Source: Bog-756 sp963704615 (GTDB taxonomy: Bacteria > Actinomycetota > Acidimicrobiia > Acidimicrobiales > RAAP-2). Taken from it: DNA of 64,000 bases. The translations under genes and the position numbers were made by a program. The stretch is taken from contig OY969923.1 of NCBI GenBank assembly GCA_963704615.1, positions 1,054,001-1,118,000 of the forward strand. The letters are read 5' to 3'. This document shows positions 1-10,044 of this stretch, in pieces; position 1 is the stretch's first letter; every line of letters starts with the position of its first letter. The notes beneath the pieces were generated by a model. The model saw nothing but the letters and a program-made list of their open reading frames with translations, had not been told where the DNA came from and made no database searches.

Positions 1-1
1 C

Positions 2-1069
2 GGAGTGTTGGCCACGGTGGCGTCCTCGGTCGGTGACCATCTGATGACGCTCGGTCGAGTGGGTGAGCAGGACGGGGGCGAGGGACTGCTCGGATCGGTG
101 ACCTCCAATCCCCACGACTTCGTGCTGCTCAACGATGCCTTCGCCGTCGACCCACTGGTGATCGACGTCGCTCCCGGCGCCAGCATCGTCGATCCCGTCG
201 TCGTGGTTCATGTGGTGTCTGGCCGAGGAGGCGAGGCTACCTTCCCCCGGACCGTGATCCGGGCCGGCGGGGGCTCCGCCGCCGGCGTCATCGAGATCCT
301 GGTCGATCTCGATGCCGGGCTACTCGCCGACCTGCCGCCCAGCGCCGCCGCGGCCGGGCGTGAGCCCGACGGCACCTTCCCCGAACGGCTGGTGGTGCCG
401 GTAACGGAAATGCAGGTGGGCGACGACGCCGCTCTGGCTTACGTCAGCGTCCAGGCGCTGGGTCCGCGAACCTGGCAACTCGCCCACCAGGCCAGCGTCA
501 TCGGAGCCGATGCCACACTGGAGAGCTTCGCGGTGGCCCTGGGCGGAAGCTACGCCCGACTGCGGACCGACTCCGTCTTGCAGGGGATGTCCGGGACCAG
601 CTTGCTCCGGGCCGCATTCATCGGTCGGAACGACCAGATGCTCGACTTCCGCACCCTGCAGGACCATCTGGCTCCCAAGACCAGGAGCGATCTGCTGTTC
701 ATGGGCGCGGTCGCCGATCATTCCCATTCGGTGTACAGCGGCCTGATACGGGTTCGGCGCGGCGCGGTGCGATCGGACGCCATGCAGACCAACCACAACT
801 TGGTCCTCGACGAGGGCGCCCACGCCGATTCGGTCCCCAACTTGGACATCGAAGAGAATGACGTCAAGTGCAGCCACGGATCGACAGTCGGCCCGGTGGA
901 CGAGGACCAGCGGTACTACCTCGAATCGCGCGGTATCGAGCCGGAGGTGGCCGAGCGGCTGATCGTCGCCGGTTTCTTCGAGGAGATCGCCGACAAGGTG
1001 CCCTTGGTCTGCACCCGATCGATGATCGGGCACGCCTTGGCCGACCGGACGGGAGTTCACGGTGCCTGA
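2..1069 (+). CDS. sufD: Fe-S cluster assembly protein SufD, 5'-truncated
   Basis: SufD partners SufB and SufC in the SufBC2D scaffold that builds Fe-S clusters. The reading frame is open to the first base. A GTG at 5 would give 354 residues, but the usual SufD N-terminal segment (about 50 residues) is missing, so the gene almost certainly begins before the window. The C-terminal signature is clear: NDVKCSHGSTVG around residue 289 (counted from 5), then EDQRYYLESRGI and a helical end. The stop overlaps the start of the Rieske gene by 8 bases, so the two are translationally coupled. sufB is expected just upstream. Confidence 0.9.
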   Translation, partial: GVLATVASSVGDHLMTLGRVGEQDGGEGLLGSVTSNPHDFVLLNDAFAVDPLVIDVAPGASIVDPVVVVHVVSGRGGEATFPRTVIRAGGGSAAGVIEILVDLDAGLLADLPPSAAAAGREPDGTFPERLVVPVTEMQVGDDAALAYVSVQALGPRTWQLAHQASVIGADATLESFAVALGGSYARLRTDSVLQGMSGTSLLRAAFIGRNDQMLDFRTLQDHLAPKTRSDLLFMGAVADHSHSVYSGLIRVRRGAVRSDAMQTNHNLVLDEGAHADSVPNLDIEENDVKCSHGSTVGPVDEDQRYYLESRGIEPEVAERLIVAGFFEEIADKVPLVCTRSMIGHALADRTGVHGA

Positions 1070-1409
1070 AGTGGCCGCGGCCGAGACGAGCGGTCGGCAG
1101 GTGGTGAGGCTGTGTGGCCGAGGCGACCTCGCCCCCGGTGAGGCCAGGAGGTTCGACGTGGCCGGCCTCCGGGTGGCTCTGGTACGTATCGGCGACGACT
1201 GGTATGCCATCGGTGATCGGTGCAGCCACGAGGACTTCTCGTTGGCCGACGGCGAGGTGTGGCCGCAGGAGTGCGAGATCGAGTGCGCCAAGCACGGCTC
1301 GACCTTTGACCTGCGGACCGGGGAGCCGTGCTCCCTTCCCGCCACCCGACCGGTTCCTGTCTACGAAGTGGTGATTGCCGGGGACGACGTGTCGGTGGTG
1401 GTGCCATGA
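1062..1409 (+). CDS. Rieske [2Fe-2S] ferredoxin-like protein of the SUF operon
   Basis: A 115-residue single-domain Rieske protein. Cluster ligands are Cys54-x-His56 (RCSHED) and Cys75-x2-His78 (ECAKHGSTF), the pattern of dioxygenase-type (NDO/biphenyl) ferredoxins. The GTG start lies inside the end of sufD, and its TGA overlaps the ATG of sufC. A Rieske gene between sufD and sufC is a known arrangement in actinobacterial SUF operons. It is probably an electron carrier or accessory in cluster assembly, but the exact role is not established. No oxygenase partner is nearby. Confidence 0.88.
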   Translation: MPEVAAAETSGRQVVRLCGRGDLAPGEARRFDVAGLRVALVRIGDDWYAIGDRCSHEDFSLADGEVWPQECEIECAKHGSTFDLRTGEPCSLPATRPVPVYEVVIAGDDVSVVVP

Positions 1410-2149
1410 CGGCGGGGGAGCTCCGCATCGAGGGCCTTCGGGCCGGTGTACCGGGACGGGAGATCCTCCGCGGCGTGACGCTGACCGTGGGACCCGGGGA
1501 GGTGCACGCCGTCATGGGGCCCAACGGATCGGGGAAGAGCACCCTGGCGCACGTTCTCATGGGGCGACCGGGATACGAGGTGCTGGATGGATCGGTCATG
1601 CTCGACGGCGTCGACCTTCTGACCCTGCCCACCTGGCAGAGGGCGCGCGCCGGACTGTTCCTGGGTATGCAGCATCCCATCGAGGTACCCGGCGTCTCGC
1701 TGGTGACGTCGCTGGCTGCGGCCCGCTCGGGCCCGGCCGACGAGGTCGGGGCCACCAGCGACGGATTGGGCGACCGGCTGCGTGAGGAGGCCCGGCGGAT
1801 CGGCTTCGACGAGCGATTCCTCGACCGTCCCCTCAACGTGGACTTGTCGGGTGGCGAACGCAAGCGGAACGAGACGCTGCAGCTGGGAGTTCTCCGTCCG
1901 CGTTTCGCCGTGTTGGATGAGATCGATTCGGGACTGGACATCGACGCACTGGGTGCCGTCGGCCGGCGGGTTCAGGATGCGACCACCGAGTGGGGCCTCG
2001 GGGTCCTCGCCATCACCCACTTCCGTCGATTGCTCGATGTGCTCCGACCCGACGTGGTGCACGTGCTCGCCGACGGCCGAGTGGTGGCCACCGGGGACAG
2101 TTCCCTGGCCGAGGAGGTCGACCGGACCGGATACGCCACCTACGCCTGA
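1406..2149 (+). CDS. sufC: Fe-S cluster assembly ATPase SufC (copy 1)
   Basis: An ABC-type ATPase of 247 residues that drives SufBCD remodelling. It has Walker A GPNGSGKST (residues 38-46), the SufC-specific signature LSGGERKRNE (from 147), Walker B FAVLDEIDSGLD (from 167) and an H-loop ITHFRR. The ATG at 1406 overlaps the stop of the Rieske gene (ATGA). This copy completes the sufD-Rieske-sufC operon. A second, clearly different sufC lies at 6038-6814 on the other strand. Copy 1 is linked to the scaffold and copy 2 to the sulfur donors. Confidence 0.93.
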   Translation: MTAGELRIEGLRAGVPGREILRGVTLTVGPGEVHAVMGPNGSGKSTLAHVLMGRPGYEVLDGSVMLDGVDLLTLPTWQRARAGLFLGMQHPIEVPGVSLVTSLAAARSGPADEVGATSDGLGDRLREEARRIGFDERFLDRPLNVDLSGGERKRNETLQLGVLRPRFAVLDEIDSGLDIDALGAVGRRVQDATTEWGLGVLAITHFRRLLDVLRPDVVHVLADGRVVATGDSSLAEEVDRTGYATYA

Positions 2150-2286
2150 GGTCAGCCCTCGACTCAGTCCGCTCTTTATCACCACGACGATCGAAACGGA
2201 CTTCGAGGGTCCGCCTCGATCGTCACCGCCCGCACCGCTGGATAGACACTGTCCCGCCAAGGCACCTACGGGGCGGTCATCTCTCG

Positions 2287-2292
2287 TAGCAT
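2287..2292 (+). promoter_or_regulatory. candidate -10 box (TAGCAT) for the PhyH-like gene
   Basis: TAGCAT matches the TANNNT box seen upstream of many genes here. Transcription would start near 2299, leaving about 30 bases that contain AAGGGAGG, a strong ribosome binding site 8 bases before GTG 2332. No clear -35 is visible. Confidence 0.35.
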
Positions 2293-2331
2293 CGTGAGAG
2301 GTGAATGAGGAGAGCAAGGGAGGTTGCCGTC

Positions 2332-3204
2332 GTGAAGCGCCAGCACTCCAGAGCTGAACTGCGTCAAAGGGCACACCTATCTGCGGGAAGCAAAGGGACA
2401 AGCCGAGAAATGATGAAGCGCAGAAAGATCATCAAGCGCGACGACGTTGACTTCTTTTGGGCACATGGCTACCTGAGGGTAAGCGGTGTCCTATCACCAC
2501 CAGAAGTGCAAGAGTTGAGAAAAGAACTTGACTGGGTGATGGAGCTGTGGGCCATCCGATCGAAGGGATGGTCGGGGCCGTGGAGGGAAGCGCTCCTCGG
2601 CTCAGACGCTGAGAAAGCCGAATTGATCGTCCTAGCCGATCCGCATTTCTACAGCGCTGCACTGCTGAACGCTCTGGCCAACCCCGCGATCGTGGACGCA
2701 GCGGCGGAGCTTCTGCCATCGGAGGTCGTCGAATTCCATCAATCGACGCTGCTTGTGAAACCCCCTGAGACAGGTCAGCCGTTTCCCACCCACCAGGATG
2801 AGGCCTACTACCCCCACGAGACGACGGGCTACGTGGAAGCGTTGATCCACCTCGATGACACCAATGCCGAGAATGGGGAATTACGCTTTTTGGACGGATC
2901 CCATCGACTTGGCCCGCTTCCTCATATCACCGAGACAGCGGAAGGGCCTTGCCAACCCCACCTGCCCGTAGATCACTATCGGCTCGAAGACACCACGGCC
3001 GTGCCCGCCAAGGCCGGCGACGTGGTCTTTATGAGCAACCGTGTCGTGCATGGATCGTTCCTCAACAGTTCATCCGAACTCCGGCGCCTCATAAGAGCAG
3101 GCTATAGGGACCCGGCGAACCGTCAGCTGGGAGGCCCGCAGACTCTTGGGCGCCCAGGACTCATGGTCCGAGGCCGGAGACCGCAAGGGGCCAAATTTTT
3201 CTGA
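2332..3204 (+). CDS. phytanoyl-CoA dioxygenase (PhyH) family Fe(II)/2-oxoglutarate oxygenase
   Basis: About 290 residues with the PhyH fold. The iron facial triad is probably His154-x-Asp156 (HQDEAYY) and His240 (VVHGSF), followed by an Arg-rich segment that would bind 2-oxoglutarate. It should hydroxylate a small molecule, lipid or acyl-CoA; the substrate cannot be told from sequence. GTG 2332 was chosen because AAGGGAGG lies 8 bases upstream; ATG 2305 and ATG 2410 are alternatives. The gene is visibly richer in A/T and in codons such as AGA, AAA and GAA than its neighbours, which suggests recent acquisition. It sits between the two halves of the SUF locus. Confidence 0.8.
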   Translation: MKRQHSRAELRQRAHLSAGSKGTSREMMKRRKIIKRDDVDFFWAHGYLRVSGVLSPPEVQELRKELDWVMELWAIRSKGWSGPWREALLGSDAEKAELIVLADPHFYSAALLNALANPAIVDAAAELLPSEVVEFHQSTLLVKPPETGQPFPTHQDEAYYPHETTGYVEALIHLDDTNAENGELRFLDGSHRLGPLPHITETAEGPCQPHLPVDHYRLEDTTAVPAKAGDVVFMSNRVVHGSFLNSSSELRRLIRAGYRDPANRQLGGPQTLGRPGLMVRGRRPQGAKFF

Positions 3205-3224
3205 GTTGCTGGTGAGTCCTTGGT

Positions 3225-3983
3225 CTACGGACCCGGAAAGACCTCGCGCAACTCCTCCAACACACCGGAGTCGCGAACGACGCTCGGGGTATGAGCCGGA
3301 TCCAATCTCCCGTAGACGAGACGAACAAACGCTTCGGCTGGAAGCTCGAGATCGGGCTGGCTCGATTGGTCTCCCGCTCCGAAGGTGACCGCATCGGGAG
3401 ACAGTTCGATGGAGAAGTCCCGCCTCGGTTGGTCAGTGCGCACCGCGATCGCCCGGGTGCTTCCCGTCGGCCTTGCCGTGAAGCGAGCGATGAACTCAAG
3501 GTTGTCCACAATGTGCGCCACAGACTCGGCTGACACCGTCGCTGTTGGATCGATGGTGACCTCGATGTCCCACGTGTGCAGAGCATGCTCGTTGAGCCGC
3601 ATACCGACGAAGCCATCAAAGAGCAGCTCCAGCGGACCGATTGTGAAACGGAATACCGAGCGAGCTTCTTCCGGGAGCGACTCGACCCGCTCGAGCAGGT
3701 CACGGTCAGCGACAAGCGCGTCGGCCGCCTTGGCTCGGGCTGACTTGGCGTTCCAGGTCTCCCACACCCGCGGAGCGAAGTCATCGGGCGTTGCGTTCCC
3801 CTCGACGATGTCATCGAGTCGTCGCTGCATGATCACGGCCCCGGATCCGATGTGCGAGAGGACGTCGGCGATGGTCCACTCAGCCGGGTACGCGGGTTCG
3901 TCGAGCTGGGCATCGCTGAGGGATTCCACGACGGAGCGAAGGTGCTCCACCGACGAACTAAGAGCTCCAAGGGTCGACGTCAT
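3225..3983 (-). CDS. DinB/maleylpyruvate-isomerase-like (MDMPI) family protein
   Basis: About 252 residues. The N-terminal four-helix part contains AYPAEWTIADVLSHIG, typical of actinobacterial mycothiol-dependent maleylpyruvate isomerase-like (DinB superfamily) proteins; the rest matches the MDMPI C-terminal region. Such proteins usually bind a divalent metal and use or detoxify with mycothiol, but the substrate here is unknown. ATG 3983 gives the usual family start (a helix beginning MTSTLGAL); an upstream GTG at 4025 would add 14 residues. It converges with the PhyH-like gene, 20 bases apart. Confidence 0.75.
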   Translation of the reverse strand: MTSTLGALSSSVEHLRSVVESLSDAQLDEPAYPAEWTIADVLSHIGSGAVIMQRRLDDIVEGNATPDDFAPRVWETWNAKSARAKAADALVADRDLLERVESLPEEARSVFRFTIGPLELLFDGFVGMRLNEHALHTWDIEVTIDPTATVSAESVAHIVDNLEFIARFTARPTGSTRAIAVRTDQPRRDFSIELSPDAVTFGAGDQSSQPDLELPAEAFVRLVYGRLDPAHTPSVVRDSGVLEELREVFPGP

Positions 3984-4210
3984 CTCGAGTTCAGGTCCGG
4001 ACGAACCGGGCGTTGACGACGGCACATGCCTCGCTCGATGCCATGCCCTTCAGGACGCCGAGCCCTCCCGAAATGAGGCGTCGAACCGTCACGACCACGG
4101 TCGGACCCAGAACCGGGCCACCGCAGACGATCGCGTCCCGCGTGTGCGAGCCCAACGAAGATGACGGAATCGACCCGGCCTTCTGTTGAGAGAGTGCGGT
4201 GTCGAAGTAG

Positions 4211-4729
4211 TCACGCGGTCGACGACTCGGTCTCGTCGAGGCCTTGGGCCAGCGTGTTCCAGCTCAGAGTGGCGCACTTGATGCGCACCGGAAACTTGAC
4301 CACACCTTGCAGGGCGGCCAGCTCACCCAGGGCGTCGACGTCGATGGCCTCCGGTTCGAGCGGCTCCACCTCCGCCATCGGTTCCCCGTTCGACGACGAA
4401 CCGTTCCCGGAGGGAAGGGTCGTCTCGTGAATGGACATCATCCCCTTGAAGGTGCGGATGAGGTCGCGTACCTCGGGGACGGGCTTTCCTTTGACCGCGG
4501 CCGACATCAGCGAGGCCGACGATTGGCTGATGGAGCAACCGGTGCCGGCGATCTTGATATCCGAGATCACATCGTCTTTGACCTCGATGGTGACCACGAT
4601 CTCGTCCCCGCACAGAGGATTGAATCCCTCGACCCTCTGGGCCGGTGGGGACTCCAGCTCGCCGCGGTTCCTCGGCGACCGGTAGTGGTCCAGGATGATC
4701 TCGCGATAGAGATCCTCGAGCCCCGGCAT
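4211..4729 (-). CDS. sufU: SufU-type Fe-S assembly sulfur-transfer protein
   Basis: A 172-residue NifU/IscU-like protein of the SufU class. The zinc/sulfur ligands are Cys40 and Asp42 (PLCGDE), Cys65 (GTGCSIS) and Cys152 (RIKCATLSW), with the SufU insertion between the second and third cysteines. SufU accepts persulfide from SufS and passes it to SufBCD. It lies 64 bases downstream of sufS on the same strand, the normal sufS-sufU order. The insertion has a flexible Ser/Asn/Glu-rich stretch (about residues 107-130). Confidence 0.92.
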   Translation of the reverse strand: MPGLEDLYREIILDHYRSPRNRGELESPPAQRVEGFNPLCGDEIVVTIEVKDDVISDIKIAGTGCSISQSSASLMSAAVKGKPVPEVRDLIRTFKGMMSIHETTLPSGNGSSSNGEPMAEVEPLEPEAIDVDALGELAALQGVVKFPVRIKCATLSWNTLAQGLDETESSTA

Positions 4730-4793
4730 CAGGCGGCCATTCCGGGGCTTGCAGGGAGCCGACTGGTCACGGGATCAGAGTACCGTTCGCTGC

Positions 4794-6037
<1,244 letters not shown>

Positions 6038-6050
<13 letters not shown>

Positions 6051-6814
6051 GCGTCGTACCCCTCGGACTCGATCGACTTCACCAGTTCCGGGCCACCGTC
6101 GGCCACGATGACCCCGTCCACCAGCAGATGGACGTGGTCGGCCTCCAGCTCGTCGAGCATCCGCTGGTAGTGGGTGATCACCAACACGCCCAGATCGGGC
6201 CGTTCCTCCCGCACGGTTCGCACGCCCCGCGCCACCGTCCGCAGGGCGTCGACGTCCAGACCCGAATCGGTTTCGTCGAGCACGGCCAGCTCCGGATCGA
6301 GCATGGCCATCTGGAGGATCTCGTTGCGCTTCCTCTCCCCGCCCGAGAATCCCTCGTTGAGGTGACGTTCGCCGAACGAGGGATCCATCCCCAGCTTCTC
6401 CATCCACTCCATCATCATCAGCCGGACCTCGAGCACGGACATGTCCATCGACCGCCGGGCGGACAGGGCCTGGCGGAGGAATTGGATCACCGGCACCCCG
6501 CCGATGGACTCGGGCTCCTGAAAGGCCAGGAACATCCCGGCTTTGCCGCGGACATCCGGTGGCCAGGCGGTGACGTCCTCGCCCCGGAAGCGAATCGCCC
6601 CCGAGGTCACCTCGTAGGCCGGGCTGCCGAGGAGCACGTTGGCCAGAGTCGACTTGCCCGAGCCGTTCGGGCCCATCAGGGCGTGGACCTGACCGGAGCC
6701 GACGACCAGGTCGACGCCACGCAGGATCGGTTGTCCCTCCACCGAAACGTGGAGGTCGTCGATCTGGAGGAGAGGCTCGGCCTCTCGGGAGCTTGTCGGA
6801 GAATCGGCGGGCAC
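6038..6814 (-). CDS. sufC: Fe-S cluster assembly ATPase SufC (copy 2)
   Basis: A 258-residue SufC with Walker A GPNGSGKST (about 48-56), signature FSGGERKRNE, Walker B LAVLDETDSGLD and H-loop ITHYQR. It is first in a sufC-sufS-sufU operon. The GTG start at 6814 lies 6 bases after a TAGGAT box, with no ribosome binding site, so the message is probably leaderless. It differs from copy 1 throughout (for example FSGGE against LSGGE, and a different N-terminus), so this is an old paralogue or a transferred copy, not a recent duplication. Both copies look intact. Confidence 0.93.
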
Positions 6815-6820
6815 GGGACA

Positions 6821-6826
6821 ATCCTA
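6821..6826 (-). promoter_or_regulatory. -10 box of the sufC2-sufS-sufU operon
   Basis: On the minus strand TAGGAT is followed by six bases (TGTCCC) and then the GTG of sufC copy 2. This is the leaderless arrangement seen repeatedly in this window. Confidence 0.6.
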
Positions 6827-6840
6827 GCCGAATTCGTGAT

Positions 6841-6864
6841 TTTCTCCTACGGGTATAGGAGGAA
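6841..6864. promoter_or_regulatory. imperfect palindrome, candidate operator over the -35 region of sufC2SU
   Basis: Arms CTCCTA (6844-6849) and TAGGAG (6856-6861) match perfectly around a six-base centre, CGGGTA. After one mismatch the pairing continues at the outer TT/AA (6841-6842 with 6863-6864). With the -10 at 6826-6821, a 17-base spacer puts the -35 on 6849-6844, exactly on one arm, so a bound protein could block transcription. An Rrf2/SufR- or IscR-type Fe-S regulator is a plausible but unproven ligand. Confidence 0.45.
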
Positions 6865-6916
6865 TGAGACCCGGCTGTCGGAGGGCCCGTATTACCCTTG
6901 TGACCAGGTCAACCGG

Positions 6917-6922
6917 TACGGT
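6917..6922 (+). promoter_or_regulatory. -10 box of the debranching-enzyme gene
   Basis: TACGGT lies six bases before ATG 6929, with no ribosome binding site between; it fits the leaderless pattern. Confidence 0.5.
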
Positions 6923-6928
6923 AGCGCC

Positions 6929-9175
6929 ATGGCCGACCCGTGGAACTTCGCCGGTCCGGTCACCCAACTCGATTCGCGGGCGGGAGTGGTGACCTTGGTC
7001 GACGAGTCGACCTTCGCCATCAGCGGGAACGCCGGTGACATGACCACCGGCGCTGCTGAGGGCCTCTTCTTCCGCGACACCCGGATCCTGTCCCGGTTCG
7101 AGGTGCTGGTCAACGGGGCCCGGACCCAGCCGTTGACGGCCATCACCGACGATCCGTTCTCCGCCACCTTCGTGTCCCGCTGCGTGCCCGCCTTTGGGCG
7201 GGCCGACTCCACATTGATGGTGTTCCGTTCGCGTTACGTCGGCCAGGGCATGCGCGAGGACCTGTCCGTCCGTAACTTCGCCGACGAGCCCGCTTTGTGC
7301 ACCATCGAGATATTCGTCGGCTCGGACTTCGCCGATCTGTTCGCGGTCAAGGAGGGCCGGGCCGAGGCGGTGCCCGACAATGGGGAGATGACCACCAAGG
7401 TGGTCCCGGGCAGCGGAGCCCTGGCCACGACCCACGAACCGACCATCGGCGTTCTGGGCCGGCGGGAGTCCGACGAGCCGATCCCGGGCGATCGGCAGCC
7501 CACCATCACCCACGCCTACCGGCGGGGAGGGGTGACCCGCGGCGTGGACATCCGCTTCAACGAGCCGGCCACGGTCAGCTCCGACTTGGCCACCTTCGAA
7601 GTGGTCGTGCCACCGCGCGGTGAATGGTCGACGTGCATCGAGATCGGGCCGATCGTCGACGGGACCCCGTTCGCGCCGCGCTACGAATGCGGAGCACCGG
7701 TCGACCGGGCCACACCGACGGAGAGGTTGGCCCAGTGGCGCCGCCGGGTGCCACAGGTCGAGACCGATTCGCCTGGCCTCAAAGAGGTGATCTCCCGGAG
7801 CAACGAGGACCTCGGTGCCCTCCGCATCTTCGATCCCGACTATCCGGAGAGGGTCGTGGTGGCGGCCGGCGCCCCGTGGTTCATGACGGTGTTCGGGCGC
7901 GACTCACTGCTCACGGCATGGATGGCGCTGCTCGTCGACCCCGACCTTGCTCGCGGCGTGCTCCAGACTTTGGCCCGGTTCCAAGGGACCGAGATCGATC
8001 CGCGTCGCGACGAGGAACCCGGTCGCATCCTCCACGAGATGCGCTTCGGTGACGCCGCCTCCCTGTCTCTCGGTGGGGGGAGCATCTACTACGGCACCGC
8101 CGATGCCACCCCGCTGTTCGTGATGCTGTTGGGCGAGATGCGCCGCTGGGGGGTGGCTCGCGAGCTGGTCGACGAGCTCCTTCCCAACGCAGCCCGGGCC
8201 ATCGAGTGGATCGAGCAGTTCGGCGACGCCGACGGTGACGGCTACGTCGAGTACCGCCGGGCCACTGATCGGGGACTGGCCAACCAGGGTTGGAAGGACA
8301 GCTGGGACGGGATCCGCTACGAGGACGGCAGGATCGCGGTAGCTCCCATCGCCCTGTGCGAGGTGCAGGCCTACACCTACGGCGCCTACCTGGCCAGTGC
8401 CCACTTCGCCTTCGAAGTCGGGGACACCGCCACCTATGACCGCTTCCGGGCCAAGGCTGCCCAGCTCAAGGCGGCCTTCAACCGTGACTTCTGGTTGGAG
8501 GACAAGGGGTGGTTTGCCGTCGGACTCGATGCCGACAAACGCCCCATTGACTCGCTGACCTCCAACATGGGGCACTGCCTGTGGACGGGAATCGTCGACG
8601 AGGACAAGGCCCATCGGGTGGCCGAGCTCCTGGTGTCGCCGTCCATGTTCAACGGATGGGGTGTGCGCACCCTGTCCAAGGACAGTGGCGGCTACAACCC
8701 CATCAGCTACCACTGCGGGTCGGTGTGGCCCCACGACACCGCCATCGTGGCCGCCGGCCTGGCCCGCTACGGCTACGACGGAGCGGCGCAGAAGCTGATC
8801 TTCGCCATGATGGATGCCGCCATCGCCCAGAACGGCAGGCTCCCCGAACTGTTCAGCGGCCTCGACCGGGGGGAGCTGTCGGTGCCCGTCGGTTACCCCA
8901 CCTCGTGCTCGCCCCAGGCCTGGGCCGCGGCCTCACCCCTCCTGTGCCTGCGAACCCTGCTCCGCCTCGATCCCTGGATCCCCTACGGCAAGACCTGGCT
9001 GTGCCCGAACCTGCCCGAGTGGATCGGCTACCTCAAGGTCGAGGGCATCCCTCTGGCCGGTGCCCGAGTGACTATCGAGGTGGGATCGGAGGTGCCTGGC
9101 GGGGTTGTGGTCAGCGGGTTGCCCCCGGAGATCGAGCTGGTGCGGGAGCCCCGCCGGCCCTCCACCGCGGTCTGA
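6929..9175 (+). CDS. amylo-alpha-1,6-glucosidase / glycogen debranching-type enzyme
   Basis: A 748-residue cytoplasmic glycoside hydrolase. The N-terminal third is the GDE_N_bis-type beta domain (GLFFRDTRILSRFEV near residue 47). The C-terminal part is an (alpha/alpha)6 barrel with FGRDSLLTAW near 320, GWKDSWDGIRYEDG near 454, and SVWPHDTAIVAAGLARYG. It is expected to remove alpha-1,6 branches from glycogen or a related glucan. The start is ATG 6929, six bases after TACGGT. It is divergent from the sufC2 operon across a 114-base promoter region and converges with the MBL hydrolase. Confidence 0.85.
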   Translation: MADPWNFAGPVTQLDSRAGVVTLVDESTFAISGNAGDMTTGAAEGLFFRDTRILSRFEVLVNGARTQPLTAITDDPFSATFVSRCVPAFGRADSTLMVFRSRYVGQGMREDLSVRNFADEPALCTIEIFVGSDFADLFAVKEGRAEAVPDNGEMTTKVVPGSGALATTHEPTIGVLGRRESDEPIPGDRQPTITHAYRRGGVTRGVDIRFNEPATVSSDLATFEVVVPPRGEWSTCIEIGPIVDGTPFAPRYECGAPVDRATPTERLAQWRRRVPQVETDSPGLKEVISRSNEDLGALRIFDPDYPERVVVAAGAPWFMTVFGRDSLLTAWMALLVDPDLARGVLQTLARFQGTEIDPRRDEEPGRILHEMRFGDAASLSLGGGSIYYGTADATPLFVMLLGEMRRWGVARELVDELLPNAARAIEWIEQFGDADGDGYVEYRRATDRGLANQGWKDSWDGIRYEDGRIAVAPIALCEVQAYTYGAYLASAHFAFEVGDTATYDRFRAKAAQLKAAFNRDFWLEDKGWFAVGLDADKRPIDSLTSNMGHCLWTGIVDEDKAHRVAELLVSPSMFNGWGVRTLSKDSGGYNPISYHCGSVWPHDTAIVAAGLARYGYDGAAQKLIFAMMDAAIAQNGRLPELFSGLDRGELSVPVGYPTSCSPQAWAAASPLLCLRTLLRLDPWIPYGKTWLCPNLPEWIGYLKVEGIPLAGARVTIEVGSEVPGGVVVSGLPPEIELVREPRRPSTAV

Positions 9176-9193
9176 GCCCGGCCTTTCCGGCTG

Positions 9194-9811
9194 TCACCAG
9201 CCGCGGGCCACCCACTCATCGAGGTGGGGCGACTCCGCTCCGATGGTGGTGCCCGCCCCGTGCCCGGGGAGGACCACGGTGTCCCCGGGAAAGGCGGCGA
9301 ACAACCGTCGCTCGATGGAGTCGATGATGGTTCCGAAGTCCGAGTGTTCGAACGAGGTGTTACCCGGCCCACCCGGAAAGAGGGTGTCCCCGGTGAACAG
9401 CAGGGGAGTGCCCTCGACGGCGAAGGACATCGAGCCGGGGGTGTGCCCGGGCGTGGCGATCGTGGGGATCCGCAGCCGACCCACTTCGAGGATCGAGCTG
9501 TCCTCGAGGATCTGGTCGTAGGAGGGCAGCATGGCGGCGTCGGCCGAGGTCACCGCCACGTCGATCCCCGCATTGCGGACCGCCTCGACAGCCTGGATGT
9601 GGTCCCAGTGCCCGTGGGTCTCGACGACCTGGCGGACGTTGAGGGCCTGGCAGAGATCGAGCAGCTTCTCGTGCTCGTTGGCGGCGTCGATGAGCACCGA
9701 CTCTCCTGTGGTCCGGCACCGCACGATATAGACATTGTTGTCGATGGGGCCCACGACGAGCCGGTGGACCTCGACGGCAGTGTCCTGGTAGTCGACGATG
9801 GTGGCCGGCAC
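9194..9811 (-). CDS. metallo-beta-lactamase-fold hydrolase (glyoxalase II-like)
   Basis: About 205 residues with a full binuclear metal site: THGHWDH (His66, His68, Asp70, His71), His123 (PGHTPGS), Asp142 (TGDTLFPGG) and His184 (LPGHGAGT). This is a compact thioesterase/hydroxyacylglutathione-hydrolase-like member without the glyoxalase II C-terminal domain, so it may act on mycothiol or CoA thioesters; the substrate is unknown. GTG 9811 was chosen because AGGAGGA lies about 10 bases upstream and the fold begins right after it. A GTG at 9886 would add 25 residues of unlikely sequence. Confidence 0.8.
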   Translation of the reverse strand: MPATIVDYQDTAVEVHRLVVGPIDNNVYIVRCRTTGESVLIDAANEHEKLLDLCQALNVRQVVETHGHWDHIQAVEAVRNAGIDVAVTSADAAMLPSYDQILEDSSILEVGRLRIPTIATPGHTPGSMSFAVEGTPLLFTGDTLFPGGPGNTSFEHSDFGTIIDSIERRLFAAFPGDTVVLPGHGAGTTIGAESPHLDEWVARGW

Positions 9812-10044
9812 GCTCTTCGGGTCCTCCTCGATGGCCGGCGACCGATCGGGGACGCCGAACTCACACGACTGTTGGCTACGAGGCACCCGACCGGTCCCAC
9901 CCCTGAGCTGGACGGCAACGGCGATGCCTGCTCGGCCAGCGTAACCGGACCGGTCTCACCTGTTGGTCAACATTGTCCGGGTTCTGGTAGACAAACGGGG
10001 CACGCGGGCCCCGCTCCGGGGACCGCCCAGGGGATGGAAGAACT

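Noticed and set aside
6051..6821. Upstream extension of the sufS frame through sufC2
   Set aside because: Antiphase to sufC2 with no protein-like sequence; the SufS N-terminus starts at 6050.
9940..9985. Small palindromes upstream of the acyl-CoA dehydrogenase gene (ACCGGaCCGGT and GGTCAACATTGTCC) as TetR/FadR operators
   Set aside because: Short and imperfect, with no regulator gene nearby; such palindromes are expected by chance in this composition.
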